A DNA stretch of 9,732 nucleotides, taken from the NCBI GenBank assembly GCA_964524965.1, contig CAZGDY010000064.1, positions 1-9,732 of the forward strand. Reading direction: 5' to 3'. Origin of the DNA: Kmv34 sp964524965 (GTDB taxonomy: Bacteria; Aerophobota; Aerophobia; Aerophobales; B3-G15). The translations under genes and the position numbers were made by a program. The notes beneath the pieces are model-generated. The model saw only the letters and a program-made list of their open reading frames with translations, was not told where the DNA came from and did not search any database. Below are positions 1-4,691 of the stretch, piece by piece. The stretch's first letter is position 1, and each line of letters opens with the position of its first letter.

Positions 1-64
1 AGCTGCGTTTTTATCGGTAAAAGCTCCTAAACCAGTGGATGTTGAAATGCTGGAAGAACAGTAA
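1..64 (+). CDS. Possible C-terminal end of an unidentified plus-strand protein (partial)
   Basis: Reading frame 2 is open from the window edge to a TAA at 62-64 and encodes 20 residues ending in VDVEMLEEQ. The other two plus frames stop within the first 30 bases. A charged tail after a more hydrophobic AAFLSV stretch would suit the cytoplasmic C-terminus of a membrane protein, but 20 residues cannot identify a family. If real, this gene converges on the ABC operon that ends at 118, leaving 53 bp between the two stops. No clear hairpin terminator was found in that gap for either direction, only A/T-rich runs. Confidence 0.35.
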   Translation, partial: AAFLSVKAPKPVDVEMLEEQ

Positions 65-117
65 AAAATATAAAAAAATGGGTAAAGGTAAGGTTTAGCT
101 TTATTTATAAGTACTTG

Positions 118-1158
118 TTATATTTTTATCCCGGGGATACTTCCTTTTTTTAAGATACTGATGATGAGTACAGACACAATAAAAATCATTCCTTGTACGA
201 TACCTTTAATGAATAAGGGCAAACCCATCATTGTCATGCCATTAGATAAAATTGCCAGTAGCATTGCAGCAGTTACCGTCCCCAGAGCGTTGGGAAGACC
301 TTCTTTGAAGAAAACTGCACCCAAAAATGTAGCAGTAATAGCTGGCAAAAGATAATTCTCCCCCAGTTCTGGCTTGCCTGTACCAAACATTGAACCCATA
401 AGTATTCCAGTCACTCCTACCATGATTCCCATAATCAAAAAAGCAAAAAACTTAGCTTTGCGAGTGTTTATGCCAGCGTGAAGAGCTGCTTTAACACTTC
501 CTCCCACAGCATAAAAATACCGCCCTGTAACTGTATAATCAAGAATAATTACCACAATCAAAGCGCCGATGAGGAAAAAAATTGCTGGAAAAGGCATAAA
601 ACCACCAACCATACCTCTACCAATCGAAGCAAATCCAGCGGGCATAATGGCATAATAGATAAATGCACCACCTGTTATCCACTTAGAAATCCCCAACAAA
701 ATTCCCATCATTGCTAAAGTAGCAATGAGCGAAGGTATACCAATGTATATAATATTTATTGCATTCAAAATAGAAATAGCAACAGCCAGTCCAATGGAAA
801 TGCCCCAAGCGAGAAATAAATTCAAACCTAACCCACCTATTAAGATAAGACTGATAATACTGCAGATAGCTGCAGTTGCCGCAAAAGAAATATCAAATTC
901 TCCAACTACAACTATATTGGTCAGCCCTAAAGCCAATAATCCAATCAGACTCCCCTGGCCAACAAGTCTAAAAACATTCCGAGTAGTTGCGAATCTTGGC
1001 TGCATAAAAGAAAACACAATAAATAAACCAAACAACAACACTATCACTCCATATTTTAAAAAAAACGTTGCTACGGCATTACTTTCGGTCTTTTTTATCG
1101 CATTGCTTTTGGATTTACCTGTTTTATTGCTGTTTATCACTTCTTTTTTCAACTCCAT
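118..1158 (-). CDS. RbsC-type ABC sugar transporter permease (second permease of the operon)
   Basis: This 346-residue inner-membrane permease belongs to the branched-chain amino acid/ribose family (BPD_transp_2) and would form part of the channel of a high-affinity sugar-type importer. The first 30 residues are a polar, Lys-rich cytoplasmic tail, followed by about eight to ten hydrophobic segments. Family landmarks are GEFDIS at 86-91 (the position of GGIDLS in RbsC), IPSLIATL at 141-148, and the cytoplasmic GRYFYAVGG...AGI loop at 212-230 that normally contacts the ATPase. Near the C-terminus the usual glycine-rich GGTSL/GG segment is replaced by FLGAVFFKEG (278-287). It is a clear paralogue of the upstream permease, so the two probably form a heterodimer. 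The start is supported by GGGGAG at 1167-1172. It is the last gene of the operon, 71 bp after its neighbour. The substrate is unknown. Confidence 0.93.
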   Translation of the reverse strand: MELKKEVINSNKTGKSKSNAIKKTESNAVATFFLKYGVIVLLFGLFIVFSFMQPRFATTRNVFRLVGQGSLIGLLALGLTNIVVVGEFDISFAATAAICSIISLILIGGLGLNLFLAWGISIGLAVAISILNAINIIYIGIPSLIATLAMMGILLGISKWITGGAFIYYAIMPAGFASIGRGMVGGFMPFPAIFFLIGALIVVIILDYTVTGRYFYAVGGSVKAALHAGINTRKAKFFAFLIMGIMVGVTGILMGSMFGTGKPELGENYLLPAITATFLGAVFFKEGLPNALGTVTAAMLLAILSNGMTMMGLPLFIKGIVQGMIFIVSVLIISILKKGSIPGIKI

Positions 1159-1172
1159 ATATCTTTCTCCCC

Positions 1173-1193
1173 ATAAAGCAATTTTTGCTTTAT
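1173..1193 (-). promoter_or_regulatory. Intercistronic hairpin abutting the SD of the last permease gene
   Basis: ATAAAGCAA (1173-1181) and TTGCTTTAT (1185-1193) form a perfect 9-bp stem with a 3-nt loop. On the transcribed minus strand the stem ends exactly where the GGGGAG ribosome-binding sequence begins (1172-1167). No U-tract follows, so this is not an intrinsic terminator. It may influence ribosome access or protect a processed 5' end. The repeat is directly visible; the function is inferred. Confidence 0.55.
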
Positions 1194-1229
1194 ATGTAAT
1201 AACTTAAAATAAAGATTCCTTTGGAAAAC

Positions 1230-2249
1230 CTATCCAGTTTGCTTTTTTCTAATAATAGCCAGCATACCAATAGCAACAAGTAATATGGCCCCCTGAATTA
1301 TATCTCGGGCAAAAAACGGTACATTATTCATTGAAAATCCATTTGCCAAAATAGCCAATAATATCGCAGCTACTACGGTCCCTCGAGGATTATGAACACC
1401 TTCTTTTAAAAAAGTAGCTCCTAAAAAACAAGTTGTAACACCAGGTAGAAAAAAATTCCTCCCCATGTTTGAATTGCAAACATTAAGCATAGAACTTAAA
1501 GTTATTCCTCCAATACCCAACAATAATCCTGCGATAATAAAGGCTATTAATTTTACTTTTTTAACATTAATACCTACGTGAAGAGAGGCCTGGGGATTTC
1601 CTCCGATGGCATAAATATACCGACCAATCGGACTGTAATCTAATAAAAGTATTAAAATTATCGCTGCCGCTATAAATATAACAACCGGAAAAGGAATTAA
1701 TCCACCTATCATATATCTTCCAAGAATAGAAAAACCGTGTGGAAAAACAGCAGGATAAGTATCTCTGCCTCCTGTTAATCCCAGGGAAATTGCCGACAAG
1801 ACTGTCATCATGCCAAGAGTTGCAATAAACGACGGAATCCCCCCGTAGATAACACTTGCTGCGTTAACCAAAGAAAGACCTACGCCAAATGCAATAGCAA
1901 TGGTCCACACAACAAATAAATTATCCACGCCTCGCATTATTAAAATTACCGGGATTACCCCACAAAAAACAGCAATAGCTTCAAAGGAAATATCAAATTC
2001 TCCGATAATTATTATTACCCCTAAGCCCAAAGCTAACAATCCCAGGATACTTGATTGCCTTAGAATAATAAAAATATTAGTTAGCGTCATAAATTCGGGT
2101 ACCATAACTGAAAAAAAACCAAAAAGAACCAGGGCAACAATAAGTATGCCATACCGCCCAAAGATATTGCTTACTGTCCGCTTTTGCCTAATATACTTTT
2201 GCGGACTCCTTGTTTTTTGGTCTTCCTTACTAACTTCTTGCTCTGCCAT
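1230..2249 (-). CDS. RbsC-type ABC sugar transporter permease (first permease of the operon)
   Basis: This 339-residue multi-pass permease is of the same BPD_transp_2/RbsC family as the downstream gene and is alignable with it over nearly the full length (about 45-50 % identity by eye). The polar N-terminal tail is about 28 residues. Landmarks are GEFDIS at 83-88, GGIPSFIATLGMM at 136-148, and the ATPase-facing loop GRYIYAIGGN...VGI at 209-226, close to the RbsC consensus. FLGATFLKEG at 275-284 replaces the usual glycine-rich segment. The start has a strong SD, AAGGAGA, about 9-10 nt upstream. It is 257 bp downstream of the binding-protein gene, a gap holding two hairpins, and 71 bp upstream of the second permease. 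Two-permease arrangements occur in Lsr, rhamnose and YtfT/YjfF-type systems. No ATPase gene is present in the operon. Confidence 0.93.
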   Translation of the reverse strand: MAEQEVSKEDQKTRSPQKYIRQKRTVSNIFGRYGILIVALVLFGFFSVMVPEFMTLTNIFIILRQSSILGLLALGLGVIIIIGEFDISFEAIAVFCGVIPVILIMRGVDNLFVVWTIAIAFGVGLSLVNAASVIYGGIPSFIATLGMMTVLSAISLGLTGGRDTYPAVFPHGFSILGRYMIGGLIPFPVVIFIAAAIILILLLDYSPIGRYIYAIGGNPQASLHVGINVKKVKLIAFIIAGLLLGIGGITLSSMLNVCNSNMGRNFFLPGVTTCFLGATFLKEGVHNPRGTVVAAILLAILANGFSMNNVPFFARDIIQGAILLVAIGMLAIIRKKQTG

Positions 2250-2324
2250 TTACGATTTTCTCCTTAAAGTAAAACTTTCTATTTCTGTAGCACAACGTAC
2301 CTTTGTAAAACAGCAACAACCTCT

Positions 2325-2365
2325 AAAAAAAGATTTAATTCCAAGCTTTTTCTTCATTAAATCTT
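2325..2365 (-). terminator. Weak AU-rich terminator-like hairpin between binding protein and permease
   Basis: On the minus strand AAGATTTAAT (2365-2356) pairs perfectly with ATTAAATCTT (2339-2330) across a 16-nt loop, and the 3' arm runs into five further T residues (2329-2325), giving a seven-T tract. The stem has only one G-C pair, so full termination is unlikely. A leaky attenuator that lowers permease expression relative to the binding protein is a reasonable inference. Confidence 0.35.
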
Positions 2366-2433
2366 GCCTTACTTAATTTTTTAAATTTTTTAAAATAAAA
2401 CTTGCCAACTTCTTCCTTATATCTTTATACTTT

Positions 2434-2472
2434 CCAGAAGGGAAAGAAAATGCAATTCTCTTTCCCTTCTGG
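2434..2472 (-). repeat. 14-bp perfect inverted repeat (stable intercistronic stem-loop)
   Basis: CCAGAAGGGAAAGA (2434-2447) and TCTTTCCCTTCTGG (2459-2472) are perfect complements with an 11-nt loop. The structure begins 34 bp downstream of the binding-protein stop codon and no U-tract follows it on the minus strand. Stem-loops at this place in binding-protein-dependent operons (as after malE) commonly stop 3'-5' exonucleases and let the binding-protein message accumulate above the permease message. That role is inferred here by position. Confidence 0.65.
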
Positions 2473-2506
2473 CATGTCAACTTTTTACAATATCCTATTG
2501 ATTATC

Positions 2507-3631
2507 TTAACCTTCTAATTTGTATGGCTCTCCCCAGAAATACCAAGCATCTTTGTCATTAGGATCATAATATGTATCAGCAAAAATCTCATGAATAGAT
2601 GCACCTACTGGAGGAAGAGTTTTTTCTGTCGTTAGAGCTGGAGCACAATAAATATACCGGCCCTCAGGAATCATAGAACCCTTTTCTTCCGGACCAATAC
2701 CCTTAACCTGTATCTGATCAATGACTTCCAACAAAGTGTGTAGAAATAACTCGAAAGATTGACTCATACTGGCTACGAAAGGTGAACCTTTTCGTATTTC
2801 TGCATAAGCTTGCGTTCCACCATCTATGCCGGTTGCAAAAATATCATCTCTCGTATATCCTGCCTGTTCAGCCGCTCGAGCAGCAAACATTCCCACCTGG
2901 TCCCAGCCACCAAATACCCAATCCAAATCATCACCATATCTGGTGATGTAATTTACCGCTATGTCAAAAGAAGCTTTTTCCCATCCAGGCATCGGTAAAT
3001 CCTCAAAACCAACTACTTCCAATCCAGGGTAAAAATTTTCAGCAACTGCTACAACAGGATAACATCTAGGACCTGCATTTGCGTGACCTTTACGAGTTAC
3101 CGCAAGTATTTTACCTCTTTGATTCTTTAATAAATTGTTGATACCATAATAAAACATCTGCATTCCTACCAATCCATTAGGCTGAGTAGTACTTGCAAAA
3201 ACTCCATCTCGGACCACGTTATCCAAAACATATGAACCAATTCCTTTTTCTCTGGCCTTGAGAATAAGGTCTGTCACATTTTCCATCTGTAAATTACCTA
3301 ATATCATCGCATCAACATTTTTATTAATAAAAGTGTCCAGAGCATCACGCTGGAGATCACCGGTTTCAGCATTTCGTATCGATATCACTTCCCACCCTCG
3401 ACGTTCAGCTTCTATTTGAAGATGGTGCCACTCTCTCTGGCTAGATTCCCAAGCCATAGTGGGACATACATAACCAATGTACAACGGCCGATCTGTAACC
3501 ACTCGAGGCATCGGCAGGGGCACATCCGAAGTAAATGTTTCCATTTCTTCTCCAAAAACTGCTCCTACGCTAACCACTGAAATAACCATGCTTACAACTA
3601 ACAGCATCAGTAAAACTTTTTTAATACGCAT
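2507..3631 (-). CDS. Periplasmic sugar-type substrate-binding protein of an ABC importer (RbsB-like, Peripla_BP_4 fold)
   Basis: Starting at 3631 this is a 374-residue solute-binding protein. That start is chosen over an in-frame ATG at 3668-3670 because AGGGG (3639-3643) lies 7 nt upstream and the product then begins with a classical signal peptide: MRIKK, a hydrophobic core at about 6-23, and probable cleavage after G27 (VFG/EE). No cysteine is present at the cleavage site, so it is a soluble periplasmic protein rather than a lipoprotein. The mature part follows the RbsB plan: YIGYV at 51-55, a helix with NAETG (87-91), DAMILGN (107-113), and the hinge-proximal ATGIDGG (267-272) followed by MSQS (289-292), positions that correspond to ligand-binding Asp and Gln in ribose-type proteins. 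Trp-rich patches (W61, W68, W80, W243) suggest stacking on a sugar or polyol ring. The ligand cannot be assigned. It is the first gene of the operon with the two permeases. Confidence 0.93.
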   Translation of the reverse strand: MRIKKVLLMLLVVSMVISVVSVGAVFGEEMETFTSDVPLPMPRVVTDRPLYIGYVCPTMAWESSQREWHHLQIEAERRGWEVISIRNAETGDLQRDALDTFINKNVDAMILGNLQMENVTDLILKAREKGIGSYVLDNVVRDGVFASTTQPNGLVGMQMFYYGINNLLKNQRGKILAVTRKGHANAGPRCYPVVAVAENFYPGLEVVGFEDLPMPGWEKASFDIAVNYITRYGDDLDWVFGGWDQVGMFAARAAEQAGYTRDDIFATGIDGGTQAYAEIRKGSPFVASMSQSFELFLHTLLEVIDQIQVKGIGPEEKGSMIPEGRYIYCAPALTTEKTLPPVGASIHEIFADTYYDPNDKDAWYFWGEPYKLEG

Positions 3632-3662
3632 TTCTTTTCCCCTATAGATATTTTTCATTTTG
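3627..3662 (-). repeat. Copy A of an imperfect direct repeat: SD/start region of the binding-protein gene
   Basis: The minus-strand sequence around the functional SD and ATG shares the 13-mer AGGGGAAAAGAAA (3643-3631), the block AAATATC upstream of it, and an AAATG further upstream with a second site at 3840-3873, allowing small gaps. This is the copy that overlaps the real start codon. Confidence 0.45.
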
Positions 3663-3677
3663 AGCAACATAGCTCAA
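3660..3677 (-). promoter_or_regulatory. Leader hairpin upstream of the binding-protein start
   Basis: TTGAGC (3660-3665) and GCTCAA (3672-3677) form a 6-bp stem whose 6-nt loop contains the upstream in-frame ATG at 3668-3670. This argues further against use of that ATG and places a small structure about 17 nt upstream of the functional SD. Its regulatory effect is unknown. Confidence 0.35.
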
Positions 3678-3747
3678 GTTTTTCTGAGAACTACCCGAAC
3701 AAAAAAGACTTATTTAACGCTTTTCCTGCAAACTTTTTTTGTATTGG

Positions 3748-3758
3748 GTTAGACTAAC
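3748..3758. promoter_or_regulatory. 11-bp palindrome in the leader, candidate operator
   Basis: GTTAG-A-CTAAC is a perfect palindrome lying about 30-35 bp downstream of the predicted -10 box. A site there could serve as a repressor operator or form a small RNA hairpin. There is no second copy nearby to support it, so confidence is low. Confidence 0.25.
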
Positions 3759-3769
3759 TTTGTTTTCCA

Positions 3770-3781
3770 CCTCCTTTTTTC
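3770..3781 (-). promoter_or_regulatory. Start-codon-less strong SD near the predicted mRNA 5' end (STAB-SD-like)
   Basis: The minus strand reads GAAAAAAGGAGG and continues TGG. AAAGGAGGTG within it is a ten-base perfect complement to the usual 3' tail of 16S rRNA, stronger than the AGGGG used by the binding-protein gene 130 nt further on. No ATG follows at a usable distance, and the only start-like codon, GTG, lies inside the SD itself. It sits immediately after the predicted transcription start. Known STAB-SD elements (cry3Aa) are exactly such sites, where a bound 30S subunit blocks 5'-3' decay. The motif is seen; the role is inferred. Confidence 0.5.
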
Positions 3782-3784
3782 TGT

Positions 3785-3813
3785 ATTATTATAGACATAA
3801 TTGAAATAGGCAA
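3785..3813 (-). promoter_or_regulatory. Candidate sigma-70-type promoter of the ABC transport operon
   Basis: On the minus strand a -35-like TTGCCT (3813-3808) is followed after 14 bp by a perfect TATAAT (3793-3788), or after 17 bp by AATAAT (3790-3785). Transcription would begin near 3777-3781, giving a leader of about 145-150 nt. The perfect -10 box and its position support it; the ambiguous spacing lowers confidence. Confidence 0.45.
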
Positions 3814-3839
3814 GGGATTATCTTTTTTAGTTTAAATCT

Positions 3840-3873
3840 CGTCTTTTCTTTTCCCCTTGATATTTCACATTTC
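3840..3873 (-). repeat. Copy B of the imperfect direct repeat resembling the binding-protein start region
   Basis: This site repeats AGGGGAAAAGAAA (3857-3845), AAATATC and AAATG from the start region of the binding-protein gene 213 bp away, but the start codon is replaced by AAG and no ORF follows. It lies upstream of the predicted operon promoter. It could be the decayed start of a duplicated binding-protein gene or a coincidence of purine-rich ribosome-binding sequence. Confidence 0.35.
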
Positions 3874-4233
3874 TCTTAAGTATTTTTGAGAAAGAACCGC
3901 AAAAAATCGTTAGGAATGAAATAATATTTCCTCAAATTTGTCAATTTACTTAGTGCTCTTTTGTAAGGATACTACAATAGTAAGATTAGTAAATGAAGAT
4001 GACGCAATTGCTTTAGAAAATCTGTGGAAAGTTCTAGGCAGTTGAAGAAAACGCTTTAAAAAGGATAAATAAATAGCGCTTCTTGATTTCCAAGACTTTT
4101 TAGATTTAAGAATATGATCAAAGAGCATTCCCCTCAAAAAACCATAAAGCATCTCAGAATCAACAGATTAATCTTTCCTTTCGGTTATTTTCCTTAAGTT
4201 TTTTTAAGATAATTTTTTAAAATAGCAAAACAG

Positions 4234-4257
4234 CTGTTTAAGCCGCTGGCTTAACAG
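4234..4257 (-). terminator. Stable hairpin, possible terminator on the minus strand
   Basis: CTG-T-TTAAGCC (4234-4244) pairs with GGCTTAA-CAG (4248-4257): seven continuous pairs closed by a 3-nt loop, one bulged base, then three more pairs. On the minus strand the 3' side continues CTGTTTTGCTATTTT, a broken U-rich tail, so weak termination in that direction is possible. On the plus strand it is followed by A residues. It could end a transcript begun near 4345 or a read-through transcript of the protease gene. Confidence 0.3.
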
Positions 4258-4353
4258 TTAAAAAAAAGAAATTAAAATTGTAAAGAGAAAGAGATAAAAG
4301 AATTTCCATTTCTCCTAACACTCATTATTTCTGGATTATGAGCACTTTCATAA

Positions 4354-4382
4354 AGCATATTATATCAATTTTTTTTTGTCAA
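4354..4382 (-). promoter_or_regulatory. Candidate minus-strand promoter inside the gene-poor region
   Basis: A perfect TTGACA (4382-4377) is followed after 17 bp by TATGCT (4359-4354); a perfect TATAAT also sits at 4364-4359 but only 12 bp away. Predicted transcription starts near 4345-4348 and would run toward the hairpin at 4257-4234. No convincing gene lies downstream, so either a small RNA or a chance match in A/T-rich DNA is possible. Confidence 0.3.
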
Positions 4383-4444
4383 TAGTACCAAAATACTTGT
4401 GTCAATACAAAGTAACTATGTCACCCTTTTTGCAAAGTAATTAT
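4377..4444. repeat. Three degenerate repeats each beginning TGTCA
   Basis: TGTCA occurs at 4377, 4400 and 4419. The first two continue as TGTCAATA, and the second and third units end in the near-identical AAAGTAACTAT (4409-4419 region) and AAAGTAATTAT (4434-4444). Unit lengths are about 23, 19 and 26 bp. Several same-orientation subterminal repeats beginning TG are typical of IS21-family ends, so this may be the remnant of one element end. No transposase gene is present. Read on the minus strand the same repeats supply two perfect TTGACA boxes. Confidence 0.4.
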
Positions 4445-4459
4445 CGAGAAAACTAGTTT

Positions 4460-4512
4460 TTATCAATAATAATGAAAAAAGAATTTATTAGGTATTCTCT
4501 TATCAATAATAA
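4460..4512. repeat. Two 13-bp direct repeats 40 bp apart
   Basis: TTATCAATAATAA occurs at 4460-4472 and again at 4500-4512, each followed by a G/T difference and then GAA. The start-to-start distance is exactly 40 bp, close to four helical turns, so both copies face the same side of the DNA. This suits a pair of protein-binding sites, though a simple A/T-rich duplication cannot be excluded. Confidence 0.5.
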
Positions 4513-4541
4513 GGAATACAACAGGGTGGTTATTCCTTTTT
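4511..4541 (+). terminator. Hairpin with short T-run (plus orientation)
   Basis: AAGGAATA (4511-4518) pairs with TATTCCTT (4531-4538) across a 12-nt loop, and the plus strand continues with three further T residues. No plus-strand gene lies upstream. On the minus strand, the direction of the protease transcript, the stem is followed by ATTATT rather than a U-run, so it is at best a 3'-end stabiliser there. Confidence 0.28.
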
Positions 4542-4691
4542 ATGAGTTATTGACTCCAGGAAAAATAAGCTGCAAAAAAGGAAAAAACTCATCGATATTT
4601 TAGGCCTATCCCCAGCATAAAATAAGATGATGTAAACAGCAAGATAATTAGAAATTCATTATTTTACTGTCAATCAAGACTTTATTCCTAC

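Larger units (their letters stand above)
3874..4691. other. Gene-poor intergenic region (about 0.8 kb)
   Basis: No reading frame here has a believable start, ribosome-binding site and protein-like composition. The longest, on the minus strand at 3946-4152, encodes a Ser/Phe/Leu-rich 68-residue product without an SD. The region is markedly A/T-rich and holds a G/C-containing hairpin at 4234-4257, TGTCA repeats at 4377-4444, a spaced 13-bp repeat at 4460-4512 and a hairpin at 4511-4538. It separates the ABC operon from the protease gene and may be decayed mobile-element DNA or a regulatory/small-RNA locus. No strong terminator was found directly after the protease stop at 4692. Confidence 0.6.

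Noticed and set aside
725..1207. 160-codon plus-strand frame across the N-terminal half of the last permease
   Set aside because: It is the antisense of a hydrophobic permease. A similar antisense frame at 1900-2376 over the paralogous permease shows both arise from the sense sequence.
3668..3670. Upstream in-frame ATG as the start of the binding protein
   Set aside because: It has no SD, lies in a hairpin loop and would add 13 polar residues before a good signal peptide; the ATG at 3629-3631 has a properly spaced AGGGG.
3711..3726. CcpA cre-like sequence (AAAGCGTTAAAT) in the leader
   Set aside because: Only the core matches, the symmetry is poor, and the presence of CcpA in this organism is unknown.
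3718..3773. 18-codon GTG-initiated leader peptide after the strong SD in the ABC operon leader
   Set aside because: The GTG overlaps the SD itself, leaving no spacer, so initiation there is not credible.
3920..4045. Plus-strand frame whose end (VNEDDAIALENLWKVLGS) looks protein-like
   Set aside because: It has no start codon or SD and is preceded and followed by stops. It might be a fragment of a decayed gene, but 40 codons cannot support a call.
3946..4152. 68-codon minus-strand frame in the gene-poor region
   Set aside because: No SD precedes the ATG, the product is a Ser/Phe/Leu/Lys-rich string without recognisable motifs, and the region otherwise lacks coding character.
4596..4624. TATTTTA/TAAAATA inverted repeat downstream of the protease gene as its terminator
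   Set aside because: All pairs are A-T, the loop is 15 nt and no U-tract follows on the minus strand.
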